NCBI RefSeq assembly: GCF_019565505.1
Contig: NZ_CP067378.1
Coordinates: 2,356,001-2,420,000 of the forward strand
Length of the DNA stretch: 64,000 bases
Reading direction: 5' to 3'
Source of the DNA: Flavobacterium davisii
Lineage (GTDB): Bacteria > Bacteroidota > Bacteroidia > Flavobacteriales > Flavobacteriaceae
Below the pieces are notes generated by a model that did no database searches, was not told where the DNA came from, and worked only from the letters and a program-made list of their open reading frames with translations. The translations under genes were made by a program, and so were the position numbers. Below, piece by piece: positions 38,200-48,265 of this stretch. Position 1 is the stretch's first letter; every line of letters starts with the position of its first letter.

Positions 38200-39381
38200 A
38201 TGAATACAAAATTAATCAAAGCGATATTCTTATTGTTATTAATAACGAACATGCCCATGAGTCATGCTCAGTTTGGTAAATTGTTAAACAAAGTGGCTGA
38301 AAAAGCTTTAGGATCACCAGAAAGTGATGTAAAAAAAGCAATTATACCTGATAAAAAAGATTTAAAAGCACTAGAGGAAGATGCAGGGGATCCTTTTTTA
38401 GAAAGTCAGAATTTTAAAAAAGAAGGACCAAGCGGAATTTATTATGCTTCTATACCATTAGGAATAAAAAGCTTAGTAGATGATAAAATATTAGCCATTA
38501 AAAAAATTTATTTAGAATTTGATGACTCAAATTGTAAAGCTAATATGTATACCCGATACCATTTTAAAAAGAAAAATGGGAATCCTATTATAGATACACA
38601 ATATACAAGTTGGATTAGTTCTGGTATTAGCGGAAAAGCTAAAGCAATGCTTTTACAACAAATGCGGTCTAAAGGAATAGTACACTACAGAGAATGTTAT
38701 ATGCCAGATATTGCGTATGTTCAATACCAAAGTAAAAACCCTGTAGAGGGTGTGAAGAAAGGAGAAATTAGAGGATTGTTGCAACTAGAACCGGGATTGT
38801 TTTATGCTTCAGATGAGCCTTATGCAGCTTCTGGAGGAAATCCTTATGGGCACAATCTATTTGAAGGACAACAATATTTATTCTTTTATAAAATAGGTAT
38901 GGAAGATAAAATTAAAAACTATCCAGCAACAAAAATCGCTCAGATTTTTCAAGATATAGAAAAGAAAAAAGAAGAAGCATATACCGCTGGAAATTCTTTA
39001 CCTAAAAAGGCAACACCTGCGCAAGTACCCACTCAAAAAGAGATATTAGAAGCTATAAAAAAACGAACAACCGATTACAATTGGAAAGAAACACCTATTT
39101 ATGGATATTCAATAGGAGAATGGGAACCTCAGTATAAAAATTTGCACAATGGAAATGGAGAATATCTAAAAACATTAACCTCTAGAATCATGCCTATCGT
39201 AGCAGTATTTAAAAAAATAGATGGGACTTGTGGATTTATGAATATGCAAATAGAACAACAAAACGCCTATTTAAGAGCGGGTGACTTAAAAGAAAATTAT
39301 TTAACTCCTCCAACTGATTACGCTAATTCAGGGATGGATCCAATTTCTTGTGATAAAGCCAATATGTATAAATTTAAATAA
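38200..39381 (+). CDS. Secreted protein of unknown family, first gene of the LytTR-controlled block
   Basis: 393 residues with a clear signal peptide (residues 1-24, cleavage after SHAQ). I do not recognise a domain. The mature part begins with a basic, amphipathic segment (FGKLLNKVAEKALGSPESD) and is rich in Tyr and Lys; there is no T9SS signal at the C-terminus. It may be periplasmic or outer-membrane associated. It has its own promoter with paired LytTR boxes and is followed 8 bp later by a lipoprotein gene, so it heads an operon that probably extends to 41815. Confidence 0.75.
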   Translation: MNTKLIKAIFLLLLITNMPMSHAQFGKLLNKVAEKALGSPESDVKKAIIPDKKDLKALEEDAGDPFLESQNFKKEGPSGIYYASIPLGIKSLVDDKILAIKKIYLEFDDSNCKANMYTRYHFKKKNGNPIIDTQYTSWISSGISGKAKAMLLQQMRSKGIVHYRECYMPDIAYVQYQSKNPVEGVKKGEIRGLLQLEPGLFYASDEPYAASGGNPYGHNLFEGQQYLFFYKIGMEDKIKNYPATKIAQIFQDIEKKKEEAYTAGNSLPKKATPAQVPTQKEILEAIKKRTTDYNWKETPIYGYSIGEWEPQYKNLHNGNGEYLKTLTSRIMPIVAVFKKIDGTCGFMNMQIEQQNAYLRAGDLKENYLTPPTDYANSGMDPISCDKANMYKFK

Positions 39382-39389
39382 ATATAAAA

Positions 39390-39821
39390 ATGAAAAATGT
39401 ATTAAAAATAGCTTTTCTACTTGTCGTAACCATTATTTCAAACGCCTGTTCTAAAGAAGAAGAAAAAAAGAATGAAATACCTATGCCGACAATAGTAGGA
39501 AAATGGGAATTTTCTAAAAAAATAGATTATAACGAATTAGGACAAGAACAATTTAGAGACTATGTTAATAAATGTGGGACATCAAAAGATTATCTATTAA
39601 TAGAATTAAATAAATCTTATACAGAAGCAATCACACCTTCAAACTGTCAGGCAGAAATTAATAAAACAACTTATGTTTATGAAAACAACGAATTAAAATT
39701 AGTAGATTTTTCTTATAAATTAAAAATAATCTCTCTAACTGCCAATGAATTAAAAGTGCAATACCTAAATAATTCAAAGTCAAGAGCAGGAATAGATACT
39801 TACCTATTAATAAAAAAATAA
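39390..39821 (+). CDS. Lipocalin-like lipoprotein
   Basis: 143 residues. The signal peptide ends in ISNACSKEE, a lipobox with Cys at residue 20, and an acidic run after the Cys favours export to the surface. The mature part opens with IVGKWEFSKKIDYNELG, a typical lipocalin-like start in Bacteroidetes, and is built of beta strands. It is probably a small-molecule or surface binding protein. It is tightly linked to the genes on both sides. Confidence 0.75.
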   Translation: MKNVLKIAFLLVVTIISNACSKEEEKKNEIPMPTIVGKWEFSKKIDYNELGQEQFRDYVNKCGTSKDYLLIELNKSYTEAITPSNCQAEINKTTYVYENNELKLVDFSYKLKIISLTANELKVQYLNNSKSRAGIDTYLLIKK

Positions 39822-39857
39822 AAATGTTTTCTGAGCCAGTTAAAACTTTTTATTAAA

Positions 39858-40366
39858 ATGAAAATAATCAGTAAAAATAAATTAGAAATTTTTTTAGTCT
39901 TTTTTTATACTATGATTTTTATCGGAATTTTTTATTCCTGTAATCATGTAAAAGAAAATAAATTCAGGCAGAGATCAAAAAGAATAAAAAAAGAAAAACG
40001 AGTAAACTCTAAAAAAAATAAAATAAACCCTTATGATGTAGTAATAATAATTCCTACACAAAAACAATTAGATAGTTTACAACTTAACATGAGTGAAGAT
40101 GAATACCTATCTTTTATAGATGACAATATTTTTTATATTAATGAAGCTAAAGAATATTGCGAAAACATTCATTCAATAGTACAGGAAATAGAATCTGGAA
40201 AACCATTAAATTTTATTACGAAAAGGGGATTCAATTCCCCATTTCTACCAAGGGACTACTATGGGAAATAATTGTTTTTAATGGTGTTACCCCGCCAGAA
40301 TATATAGATTGTACTAACCTACAACAAGAAATTATGAGCGTTTATAATAAATCAAAAAATGAATAA
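39858..40366 (+). CDS. Putative lipoprotein of unknown function (one frame break)
   Basis: About 170 codons. The N-terminal hydrophobic segment ends in GIFYSCNHVKENK, a possible lipobox, followed by a very basic linker. The rest is not recognisable. Two overlapping frames join naturally at TATGGGAAATA (40263-40265): a fourth G gives YYGEIIVFNGVTPPEYIDC and then runs to a stop at 40366. I therefore treat the two pieces as one gene. It belongs to the same operon as its neighbours. Confidence 0.6.
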
Positions 40367-40389
40367 AAGATAATAAAATATTTAAATAG

Positions 40390-41815
40390 ATGAAAATAAA
40401 CAAATCAATACTAATCATAATAACATTATTGTTTTATGGCATAACTACCGCACAAACTTATGGTACAATTGGCTATATAAAAGCGGGAGCTACAGGGAAC
40501 GGAACCTCGTGGTCAGACGCATCAGGAGATCTTCAAGCCCTAATAAATACTAGACGTTATTCTCAAATTTGGGTTGCAGGAGGAACATACAAACCTAACA
40601 GAAAAGCAGACGATTTAAATACAATTACCCCCAATAATCAGCATAATGCTTTCGTAATATCAGGTGTAATTAGTATTTATGGAGGCTTTGCAGGAACTGA
40701 AGTAAGTCTAAACGAAAGAAACTTATCCCTAGCTTCTAATGAAAGTATACTAAGCGGAGATTTAGGTATTGAACAAATGTCTAGAGACAACGCTTACCAT
40801 GTTGTTATTCTTTCGGGTTATGCAACTCTTGATGGACTTACGATAGCAAACGGTGTTGCATCATGTTATGGAAACTGTATTACGGTAGATAGACATGATA
40901 TAGACGGAAGAAGAGGAGGAGGAATATATACTATTGAATCAAAAAATACGATCTCTAATGTTACAATCCGAAATAATTGGGCAGAAGCAGAAGGAGGCGG
41001 AATGTACCTAGGAAGAAGTCCCGATATTAGAACTAATTTAACATTAATTAACACCGTTTTTTGGAATAACTCTACAACAGGAAAAGGAGGTGCTATTTTT
41101 GCGTTATCATCCCAACCCAAAATTACAAATTGCGTATTTTCTGGCAATTATGCTCAAAATGGTGGCGGTGGAATTTGTGCTAGAGAATCTTTAGCCAGTA
41201 TTTATAATACCATATTTCATCAAAATAATGCCCGATGGGAAACATTAGGACATGACATTTTTGTAGATGATTATAACTATCCAGTTGGAACCGTTTTTAT
41301 ATATCCTGATGTACATTATTCTATTTTACAAAATTATAGACTCAATGCGTACTATAATAACAATTATGTTGGCAATTATCAGCCATTTAAAGATCCGCTA
41401 AATGGTGATTTTACACTAACTAAAACATCTTTTTCCGTTTATGATACAGGAACCAACTCAGTTCCGTGTATAACCCTGCCTACTAGAGATAAAGCAGGTA
41501 ATCAACGCATCGTTAATCAGATAATTGATAGAGGAGCTTATGAGTATAAAAGTTATAGAACAATGAAAGAAGCTCCTACTCAAAAAAAAAAGAGAAGACA
41601 AACTACTGCTTTTCCCTAACCCAGCCAGTGATGATTTAAATATAGAGATAGAAAGTGATATAAAACAGATGGTAATATACAATGAACAAGGACAGCAAGT
41701 CTTTTTGGGTACCCAGAAAAAAGAAAATATCAGTTGTTTAAATAATGGCGTTTATACGATAAAAATAGAAGATGAACAAGGTGAAATTAGAACAACTAAG
41801 TTTCTGAAAAAATAA
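40390..41815 (+). CDS. Parallel beta-helix surface protein with T9SS sorting domain (one frame break)
   Basis: About 475 codons. A signal peptide (residues 1-21) is followed by a right-handed beta-helix of the pectate-lyase/adhesin type. Repeated Asn- and Gly-rich turns are visible, such as GGGIYTIESKNTISNVTIRN and GGGMYLGRSPDIRTNLTLIN. The C-terminus, restored by removing one A from a run of ten (41582-41591), reads LLLFPNPASDDLNIEIES and ends KIEDEQGEIRTTKFLKK, a type A T9SS sorting domain. The protein should be secreted through the type IX system to the cell surface. It could be an adhesin or a polysaccharide-degrading enzyme; no catalytic site can be assigned. Confidence 0.82.
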
Positions 41816-41821
41816 TAGTTT

Positions 41822-41895
41822 TAACACAGATTCCACATTAGACTTCGTTGTGAAAAATAAAGTTGAATAGATTTTTAATACGGAATTCTATCTAA
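41822..41895. repeat. Repeat family A, short copy A5
   Basis: The left end AACACAGATTCCACATTAGA and right end AATACGGAATTCTATCTAAC enclose about 30 bp. It is similar in size and layout to A4. Confidence 0.7.
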
Positions 41896-41896
41896 C

Positions 41897-42034
41897 TTAT
41901 TTTAAGTAATTGATAAAAATTAAAATCTCTAATTTGATTTTATCTTGTCCTATGGCTACAAAATGAGAACGTGATCCGACATTAATTGCTGCCACATTGG
42001 GATTTACAATTCGCATTTTTTCGAAACTTTTCAT
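41897..42034 (-). pseudogene. Remnant of an IS110-family transposase (N-terminus only)
   Basis: A 45-codon frame starting at 42034 reads MKSFEKMRIVNPNVAAINVG and then SRSHFVAIGQDK. This matches the N-terminus of Bacteroidetes IS110 transposases, in which the conserved segment reads GIDVGS with the first catalytic Asp of the DEDD site. Here that Asp is Asn and the similarity ends after about 35 residues, followed by unrelated sequence and a stop. It is therefore a dead fragment, lying next to repeat A5 and marking past mobile-element activity. Confidence 0.75.
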
Positions 42035-42127
42035 AAATTTTCTTTTTATTAAAATGCGAGGAAATGTAATATCTTAGCTAAAATTATTCTATACGAGATA
42101 ACATGGTGTTTGATCATTGATTGTCTC

Positions 42128-42154
42128 AAAGGGCTTCCATTTGGAAGCCTTTTT
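42128..42154 (+). terminator. Isolated terminator-like hairpin
   Basis: GGCTTCCA and TGGAAGCC pair around a 2-nt loop, followed by five T. No gene ends directly before it. It may terminate read-through from the operon ending at 41815 or be left from the IS element. Confidence 0.6.
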
Positions 42155-42333
42155 ACATTTCAGCCAAAATTTGGAGGGGATAAATTCATCATTTTTTACA
42201 TAGGCTTTGCTCGCAAGTGCAAGTTAGCTCTCATTTGTCAAAGAATAATACTTTCTTGAAATCTGGGTTAAATAATATAGCAAAACATATTTCTTATTAT
42301 TCTAAAAAAACAAGACTTTGAGTACATTATTAT

Positions 42334-42396
42334 GTTAACTGAAAATAAGGTTTGGTAAACTCAATCCTTATTTTTTTTTGTATCGATCTATTTTTG
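42334..42396 (+). promoter_or_regulatory. LytTR operator-promoter 3 (LamG protein gene)
   Basis: GTTAACTGA (42334-42342), 12 bp, GTAAACTCA (42355-42363), 25 bp, then TATTTTTG (42389-42396), 18 bp before the ATG at 42415. The complementary strand reads TGAGTTTAC-N12-TCAGTTAAC. Over the 28 bp from GTTAACTG to TAAACT it differs from operator 2 at only four positions. Confidence 0.78.
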
Positions 42397-42414
42397 ACTA
42401 AAAGTTTAATTATC

Positions 42415-44011
42415 ATGAAAAAAATTTTACAAATTTTAGTTTTAGGGACTACTCTTTTAGTTAATGCGCAAACCCCCATTTATCATTTTAATTTTGATAA
42501 TACATTATCAGACATAAACAACACTGTTCGTTTTGTACCTAATCCGAGGAGTTGTAAGTACAGCAAATCCTACCTATCTAAGTGGTTATAATGGATCAAT
42601 AGGTTTACAAGTGAACGGCACTTTTAATGTTCAGGCTAATCTTCCTAATCTACCACAAGGAAACAATCCTAGAACGGTTATGATACGTGTTCGTTCATTT
42701 CCTATAAATGGAGTAGAAAATCCGCTTTTTCATTACGGTTCCATAGCTTCTCTAGAATCTTTTGGGTTAAAACATGATGAGGTTAATTCAGGAAATATAA
42801 CCAGTTTTTGTGGTGGGAGTGGAAATCAGAGAACCATTACGCCAGATGAAATGGATGTCAATCAATTTTATTTACTAACCGTGACGTATGATGGAACAAA
42901 CATCAAAGTTTATAGGAATTCAAAACAATTATTTAGCTACTCTATAAATTTGAATACAAATGGAACCCTTTTTAAAATCGGTCAATTTTTACAAGATGTT
43001 AGTACTTACAACTCCGTTGGATTTAGAATAGATGATTTAAAAATATTTGACACCTGCCTAACAATAAATCAAATTAGCAAAGAATACGTATACCATTCGG
43101 ATTTAAATAATGGATTAGTAGCATTTTATGATTTTGAAAATAATTTAAATAGTCACAACGGATTACATAATTTTCAACCTAATGGAACAATTGGATATGC
43201 CGCAAGTATAGATGGAGGAAAAGCAGTTTCTTTTAGCGAAACAGGGTTGATATATAACACAAGTTTAAATACCGCATTAAGCCAACAAAATTACACAATC
43301 TGTTTTTGGGAATACAGACCAAGACCAGCAACAACTTTATACAGTACAAGCTATGAAATTTTTGGATCCCAATATTTTAGAGAAAGACAAGGGAGCTTAA
43401 GGATTTCAGCGGCATATGATGCCACTAATAGTTTGCCAGAAATTCAATTGCGAAACACTACTTTTTTAGGGTTATGGAAACACTACGCAATTACTTTTTC
43501 AAAATTAGGATCCAGTACTAATATAGCTGTTTACGAAGATGGAATTTTTAAAATGTCAACAAATATAACTCAAGCAGCAAACCTGTATAAATTTAATGAT
43601 AAATTTACTATAGGAAGTGGAACAGATGCAGCTGGAAACTTTATGAACGTTAAGAATGCAAATCTTTCTATTGATAAATTTTTTATTTATAATAGAGTTT
43701 TAAAAGAATATGAAATCAATTTAATTAAAGACCAGCATCAAAACGCATTAAACTACACTTCCTTATCTTCGTCCGAATTTAATCCAAAAACGCTAAAAAT
43801 TACACTCTATCCAAATCCTGTTAATCAATTTCTAAATATTGATGTTGAAAATGAAATAAAATCAATCGAAATATACAACCTACAAGGACAAAAAATAGTA
43901 CAATTTAAAAACAGACAAATAGATATGACCGATTTTAAAGAAGGAATATATTTATTAAAAATAGAAGATACAAATGACAAAATCATAACGAAACATATTA
44001 TAAAAAGGTAA
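42415..44011 (+). CDS. LamG-domain surface protein with T9SS sorting domain (one frame break)
   Basis: About 532 codons from the ATG at 42415 (MKKILQILVLGTTLLVNAQ, a clean signal peptide). Two concanavalin/LamG-like domains are visible. The first contains DVNQFYLLTVTYDGTNIKVY (about residues 142-161) and the second LWKHYAITFSKLGSSTNIAV, both typical of the LamG core. The C-terminus LKITLYPNPVNQFLNIDVEN is a type A T9SS sorting domain. It is likely a surface adhesin or carbohydrate-binding protein. The frame breaks at 42545-42550 (CCGAGGA; CCGGGA restores it). It has its own LytTR-type promoter. Confidence 0.82.
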
Positions 44012-44103
44012 TCATTTTTATATAAATCCATTCAAGAGGGAGTAAAGTAAAAAAGGATAAAAAAATAAATCCTAATTTACTTGACAACCCCTCTTTGCAA
44101 TTG

Positions 44104-44111
44104 TATATTTG
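44104..44111 (+). promoter_or_regulatory. Promoter -7 element of queA
   Basis: TATATTTG, with TTGACA about 20 bp upstream, lies 55 bp before the start codon. Confidence 0.6.
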
Positions 44112-44166
44112 CCCCTTGATTTTCAGAAGACTTCTGGAATTTAATTTCTAAAATTTAAAATAAAGT

Positions 44167-45216
44167 ATGAAGTTATCCAATTTCAATTTTAATTTACCAG
44201 CTGAACTATTAGCTGAATACCCTGCGGAAAATCGTGATGAATCTCGTTTAATGGTAGTGCACCGTAAAACAGGAGAAATAGAACACAAATTATTCAAGGA
44301 TATAATTGAATATTTTGATGAAGGGGATGTAATGGTAGTAAATAATACTAAAGTATTCCCTGCTCGTCTTTATGGAAATAAAGAAAAAACGGGTGCTCGT
44401 ATTGAGGTATTCCTATTAAGAGAATTAAATGCAGAACAACGTTTGTGGGATGTATTAGTAGATCCAGCTCGTAAAATTCGTATTGGAAACAAATTGTATT
44501 TTGGTGATGACGATTCTTTAGTAGCAGAAGTAATTGATAATACAACTTCTCGAGGGAGAACATTACGCTTCTTATATGATGGTTCTTATGAAGAATTCCG
44601 ACAAAAATTGGTAGATTTAGGAGAAACACCTATTCCAAAGTATATTAATAGAGAAGTAACAGAAGAAGATGCAGAACGTTATCAAACTATTTATGCTAAA
44701 GAAGAAGGGGCGGTTGCAGCACCAACCGCTGGTTTACACTTTTCTAAACATTTAATGAAACGTTTAGAGATAAAAGGAATTAATTTTGCTGAGGTAACCC
44801 TACACGTAGGTTTAGGAACTTTTAACCCAGTAGAAGTAGAAGATTTATCAAAACATAAAATGGATTCAGAAGAAGTTTTAATCTCAGATGAAGCTTGTGA
44901 AACTGTTAATAAAGCTAAATTAAATAAAAAACGAGTATGTGCTATAGGAACTACTACCATGCGCGCTATGGAAAGTTCTGTTTCATCCAATAAAACACTA
45001 AACTCTTACCGGGGATGGACTAATAAATTTATTTTTCCTCCTTATGATTTCTCGGTTGCAGATTGTATGGTTACCAATTTTCATACACCTAAATCAACTT
45101 TATTAATGATGATTTCCGCTTTTTGTGGACATGATCTTATGATGAAAGCTTATAAAGAGGCAGTAGAACAAAAATACCGTTTTTATTCATACGGTGATGC
45201 AATGTTAATTTTATAA
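44167..45216 (+). CDS. queA: S-adenosylmethionine:tRNA ribosyltransferase-isomerase
   Basis: 349 residues, full length. It starts [20 protein letters not shown], and the family core [20 protein letters not shown] (about residues 179-198) and [17 protein letters not shown] are intact, as is [20 protein letters not shown] near the end. It transfers the ribosyl part of SAM to preQ1-tRNA to make epoxyqueuosine at the wobble base. It is a single gene with its own promoter. Confidence 0.96.
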   Translation: MKLSNFNFNLPAELLAEYPAENRDESRLMVVHRKTGEIEHKLFKDIIEYFDEGDVMVVNNTKVFPARLYGNKEKTGARIEVFLLRELNAEQRLWDVLVDPARKIRIGNKLYFGDDDSLVAEVIDNTTSRGRTLRFLYDGSYEEFRQKLVDLGETPIPKYINREVTEEDAERYQTIYAKEEGAVAAPTAGLHFSKHLMKRLEIKGINFAEVTLHVGLGTFNPVEVEDLSKHKMDSEEVLISDEACETVNKAKLNKKRVCAIGTTTMRAMESSVSSNKTLNSYRGWTNKFIFPPYDFSVADCMVTNFHTPKSTLLMMISAFCGHDLMMKAYKEAVEQKYRFYSYGDAMLIL

Positions 45217-45236
45217 AAATTACTTTCATAAATACA

Positions 45237-45380
45237 CAAAGGGTTGTTTAAAATATAAAACTACTTAATTACTTATTGTTTTAATTCAGATAAGATATCA
45301 TCTTCGTGTTGGTTCATCTTTCAATAAAAGTAAAACGATATAAAATAAAAAAGTAAGATATGTTTTTAAGCAACCCTTTG
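45237..45380. repeat. Repeat element C with inverted ends
   Basis: A 144-bp non-coding element. The left end CAAAGGGTTGTTTAAAA and right end TTTTTAAGCAACCCTTTG are near-perfect inverted repeats (one or two mismatches in 17). It directly follows queA and could act as its terminator. Only one copy is in the window. Confidence 0.7.
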
Positions 45381-45388
45381 CATCATTT

Positions 45389-45600
45389 TACCCCAGATCC
45401 CACATTAGATTGCGTTATGAAATGAAAATTTTCAATAAATTTAAGTACTTATCTGAAAGTTTTAGAAGAAGAAATAAAGAACTATTGAGGTAATCTGGGT
45501 TAAAATTAGCGGACATACTTGAATTGGAAGAAAATAAAGAGAACTAGATTGATTTTCACAATTCACTCCGTTCAAGTCTGATGTCAGAATTGGGACTTAA
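45389..45600. repeat. Repeat family A, full-length copy A6
   Basis: It shares the left end (CCCCAGATCCCACATTAGATTGCG), the interior (TTTAAGTACTTATCTGAAAGTT, ATACTTGAATTGGAAG) and the right end (CAAGTCTGATGTCAGAATTGGGA). It contains an extra AATCTGGGTTAA inside, which looks like a second end of the element. Confidence 0.8.
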
Positions 45601-45913
45601 GTACTCTACACTTTAATAAAAAATGATTTCCAAATAAATTTTAAATACTCAAAGAAAAATAGAGTAACAATATCTTTTTTGGATTTATACTTCTTGAAAT
45701 AGGCTTTAAAAAATGTGTTTAAAATAGCCCTTTCATTTTAATATTTTTGCTCTGACAAGTAAAAAAATCAGATATAAAGAGTTATTTAACTTTGATTTTA
45801 TTGATAAATGTTGTTTTTGAATGAAGCTAAAAATATTTTAAAAAGCGTCCGTTAAAAGTGTATTTTGTTTTGTTTCATAACGTTAGCTTAACATTAAAAT
45901 AGAATATAAGAAG

Positions 45914-45921
45914 TACCTTTG
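45914..45921 (+). promoter_or_regulatory. Promoter -7 element of the nuclease gene
   Basis: TACCTTTG matches TAnnTTTG and lies 28 bp before the ATG at 45950. Confidence 0.6.
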
Positions 45922-45949
45922 CCGGAATTTTAAAAAAACCTAATAAAAA

Positions 45950-46839
45950 ATGAAAAAAATTAAAAGACTAACCTGTCTTATTTTAGCATGCCAAACATTA
46001 GTATTCTGTTCTCGTGACAATGAAACAGATAGTTCAAGTGTTGAAGTTAAAGCAGAAAATCAAAGAAAAATTGTAAAAGCATCATCTGTTGATAATGGTG
46101 ATATGATGCTAGGAAATCCATCTAAAGCTAATCAAGAAGATTATAATAACTATCTATTAGGGAAAGAAAATTATACACTTTCTTATAATAATAAAAAGGA
46201 ACGCCTAACTGGACAAGTTGGCATTTAGATTATAGAAACTTAGGTTCTACTAGTAGAGCTAATGATTTTAGAGCAGATACAGGATTAAATGGTTCTTTCT
46301 TTTTAGTTTCTCCAACTCATTATAAGGATAGTGGTTTTGATCGTGGTCACATGTGTCCTTCAGCAGATAGAACAAACACTTTTCAAGCAAATTCAGAAAC
46401 ATTCTTGATGACCAATATGGTACCTCAATCACCTAAAAATAACCAACAAACTTGGGAAGGTTTAGAGGAACGTTTAAGACAATTTGTTAGAAATGATGAT
46501 AAAGAAGTTTATATTATTGCAGGTCCTTATGGACAAGGCGGTACAGGTAAAAATGGAGGTGTAACTAAGTTCTTAGCGAATGGTAAAATTTGTGTTCCTT
46601 CTAGTACTTGGAAAATAGCAGTAATTTTAGATGAAGGAAATGATGATTTAACACGTATTGATGAAAATACTACAATCATTGCAATTGATGTTCCAAATAA
46701 TCAAAATATAGATAGAGATTGGAAAAAATATATTGTAAAAGTATCTGATATTGAGCAAAAAACAGGGTTTTCTTTCTTTTCAAGTATGACATCCACTCTT
46801 GCTAAAAAATTAAAAGCGAAGACATATTCAGGAAAATAA
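45950..46839 (+). CDS. DNA/RNA non-specific endonuclease, lipoprotein (one frame break)
   Basis: About 297 codons. The signal peptide ends in TLVFCSRDNE, a lipobox with Cys at residue 20. The nuclease domain shows DRGHMCPSADRT, the DRGH motif with the catalytic His, and FLMTNMVPQSPKNNQQTWEG with the metal-binding Asn, as in Serratia-type NUC nucleases. It would degrade extracellular nucleic acid at the cell surface. The frame is lost in a run of five A (46193-46197); six give KKGTPNWTSWHLDYRNLG. A strong terminator follows. Confidence 0.87.
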
Positions 46840-46860
46840 TAATATCACAAAAAATGTTAA

Positions 46861-46892
46861 AAAGCCACTTGTTTAAATAAGTGGCTTTTTTT
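46861..46892 (+). terminator. Intrinsic terminator of the nuclease gene
   Basis: The 10-bp stem AAAGCCACTT/AAGTGGCTTT with an 8-nt loop is followed by a run of T. Confidence 0.9.
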
Positions 46893-46936
46893 GTTTATCT
46901 TACTTTTCGTATATTTACCAGCTGAAACTCACCGAA

Positions 46937-48208
46937 ATGACTTTTCAAAATACACTCGCTTTTGCAAAACAACTAGACGAACAGGATCCTTTAAAAAATT
47001 ATCGTTCCGAGTTTTTATTTCCCCAGCATAACGGAAAGAATGTTGTTTATTTTACAGGAAACTCACTAGGCTTACAGCCTAAAAGAGCCAAAAAATATGT
47101 AGACGATATAATGAATGATTGGGCTAATTTGGCAGTAGAAGGTCATTTTTATGCAGAAAAACCTTGGTGGGATTATCAAGAACGTTTTGCAGAACCTTTA
47201 AGTAAAATAGTGGGAGCAAAACCCAATGAAGTAACGGTTATGAATACATTAACAGTCAATTTACACTTGTTAATGGTGTCCTTTTACCAACCTACTCAAA
47301 AACGTTATAAAATTATTTGCGAAGAAAAAGCATTCCCTTCAGACCAGTATATGTTTCAAAGTCAAGTGAAATTTCATGGTTTTGATCCTAAAGAAGCTAT
47401 AGTAGAAGTTCAACCACGCAAAGGAGAACAGACAATTAGATTAGAAGATATTTTAGAAAAGATAAATGAAGTAGGAGAAGAACTAGCCTTAATTTTGTGG
47501 GGAGGAGTCAATTATTATACGGGACAAGTTTTTGATATGAAAACCATAACCGAAGAAGGACATAAGGTAGGAGCCAAAGTAGGTTTTGACTTAGCGCATG
47601 CAGCTGGAAATATTAAATTAAAATTAAATGAATGGAATGTTGATTTTGCTGCTTGGTGTTCCTATAAATATATGAATTCAGGTCCGAGAAATGCTTCTGG
47701 ATGTTTTGTACACGAAAAACATCACCTTGCCGATTTACCTCGTTTTGCAGGTTGGTGGGGACACAATAAAGAACGTCGTTTCAAGATGGAACCCCATTTT
47801 GATCCTATTCAAGGAGCAGATGGTTGGCAAGTCAGCAATTTACCCGTCTTATCCTTAGCCCCTTATTTAGCTTCAGTAGAAATGTTTGCGGAAGTTGGAA
47901 TGGAAAAATTAATTAAAAAACGAGATCAATTAACAGCCTACTTAGAGTTTATTCTCCGAGAAATTGATCAAGAAATCACAGGAACTAGATTCGAAATCAT
48001 TACACCCACCAATCAAGAAGAAAGAGCTTGTCAGTTGTCGATATATTTACATGGACAAGGTCGAAATCTTTTTGATTATTTAATGGCTAATGGCGTAATT
48101 GCCGATTGGCGCGAACCTAATGTAATCCGATTAGCTCCAGCACCTTTCTATTGTTCATACGAAGATATGTATAGATTTGGTGAAATTTTAATTCGATTTT
48201 TAAAATAA
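46937..48208 (+). CDS. kynU: Kynureninase
   Basis: 423 residues, full length. PLP enzyme fold type I: VYFTGNSLGLQPKRAKKYVD at the N-terminus, VGFDLAHAAGNIKLKLNEWN (with the PLP-contacting Asp and His) and FAAWCSYKYMNSGPRNASG, where the Lys of SYKY binds PLP. It cleaves (3-hydroxy)kynurenine to (3-hydroxy)anthranilate and alanine. Together with kmo at 54279 it covers two successive steps of tryptophan breakdown towards quinolinate and NAD. Confidence 0.96.
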   Translation: MTFQNTLAFAKQLDEQDPLKNYRSEFLFPQHNGKNVVYFTGNSLGLQPKRAKKYVDDIMNDWANLAVEGHFYAEKPWWDYQERFAEPLSKIVGAKPNEVTVMNTLTVNLHLLMVSFYQPTQKRYKIICEEKAFPSDQYMFQSQVKFHGFDPKEAIVEVQPRKGEQTIRLEDILEKINEVGEELALILWGGVNYYTGQVFDMKTITEEGHKVGAKVGFDLAHAAGNIKLKLNEWNVDFAAWCSYKYMNSGPRNASGCFVHEKHHLADLPRFAGWWGHNKERRFKMEPHFDPIQGADGWQVSNLPVLSLAPYLASVEMFAEVGMEKLIKKRDQLTAYLEFILREIDQEITGTRFEIITPTNQEERACQLSIYLHGQGRNLFDYLMANGVIADWREPNVIRLAPAPFYCSYEDMYRFGEILIRFLK

Positions 48209-48265
48209 TAATTTGTTTATGAACCCTCCTTAGAGAGGGAGCATTTCAAGTAAAATTGATTATAT

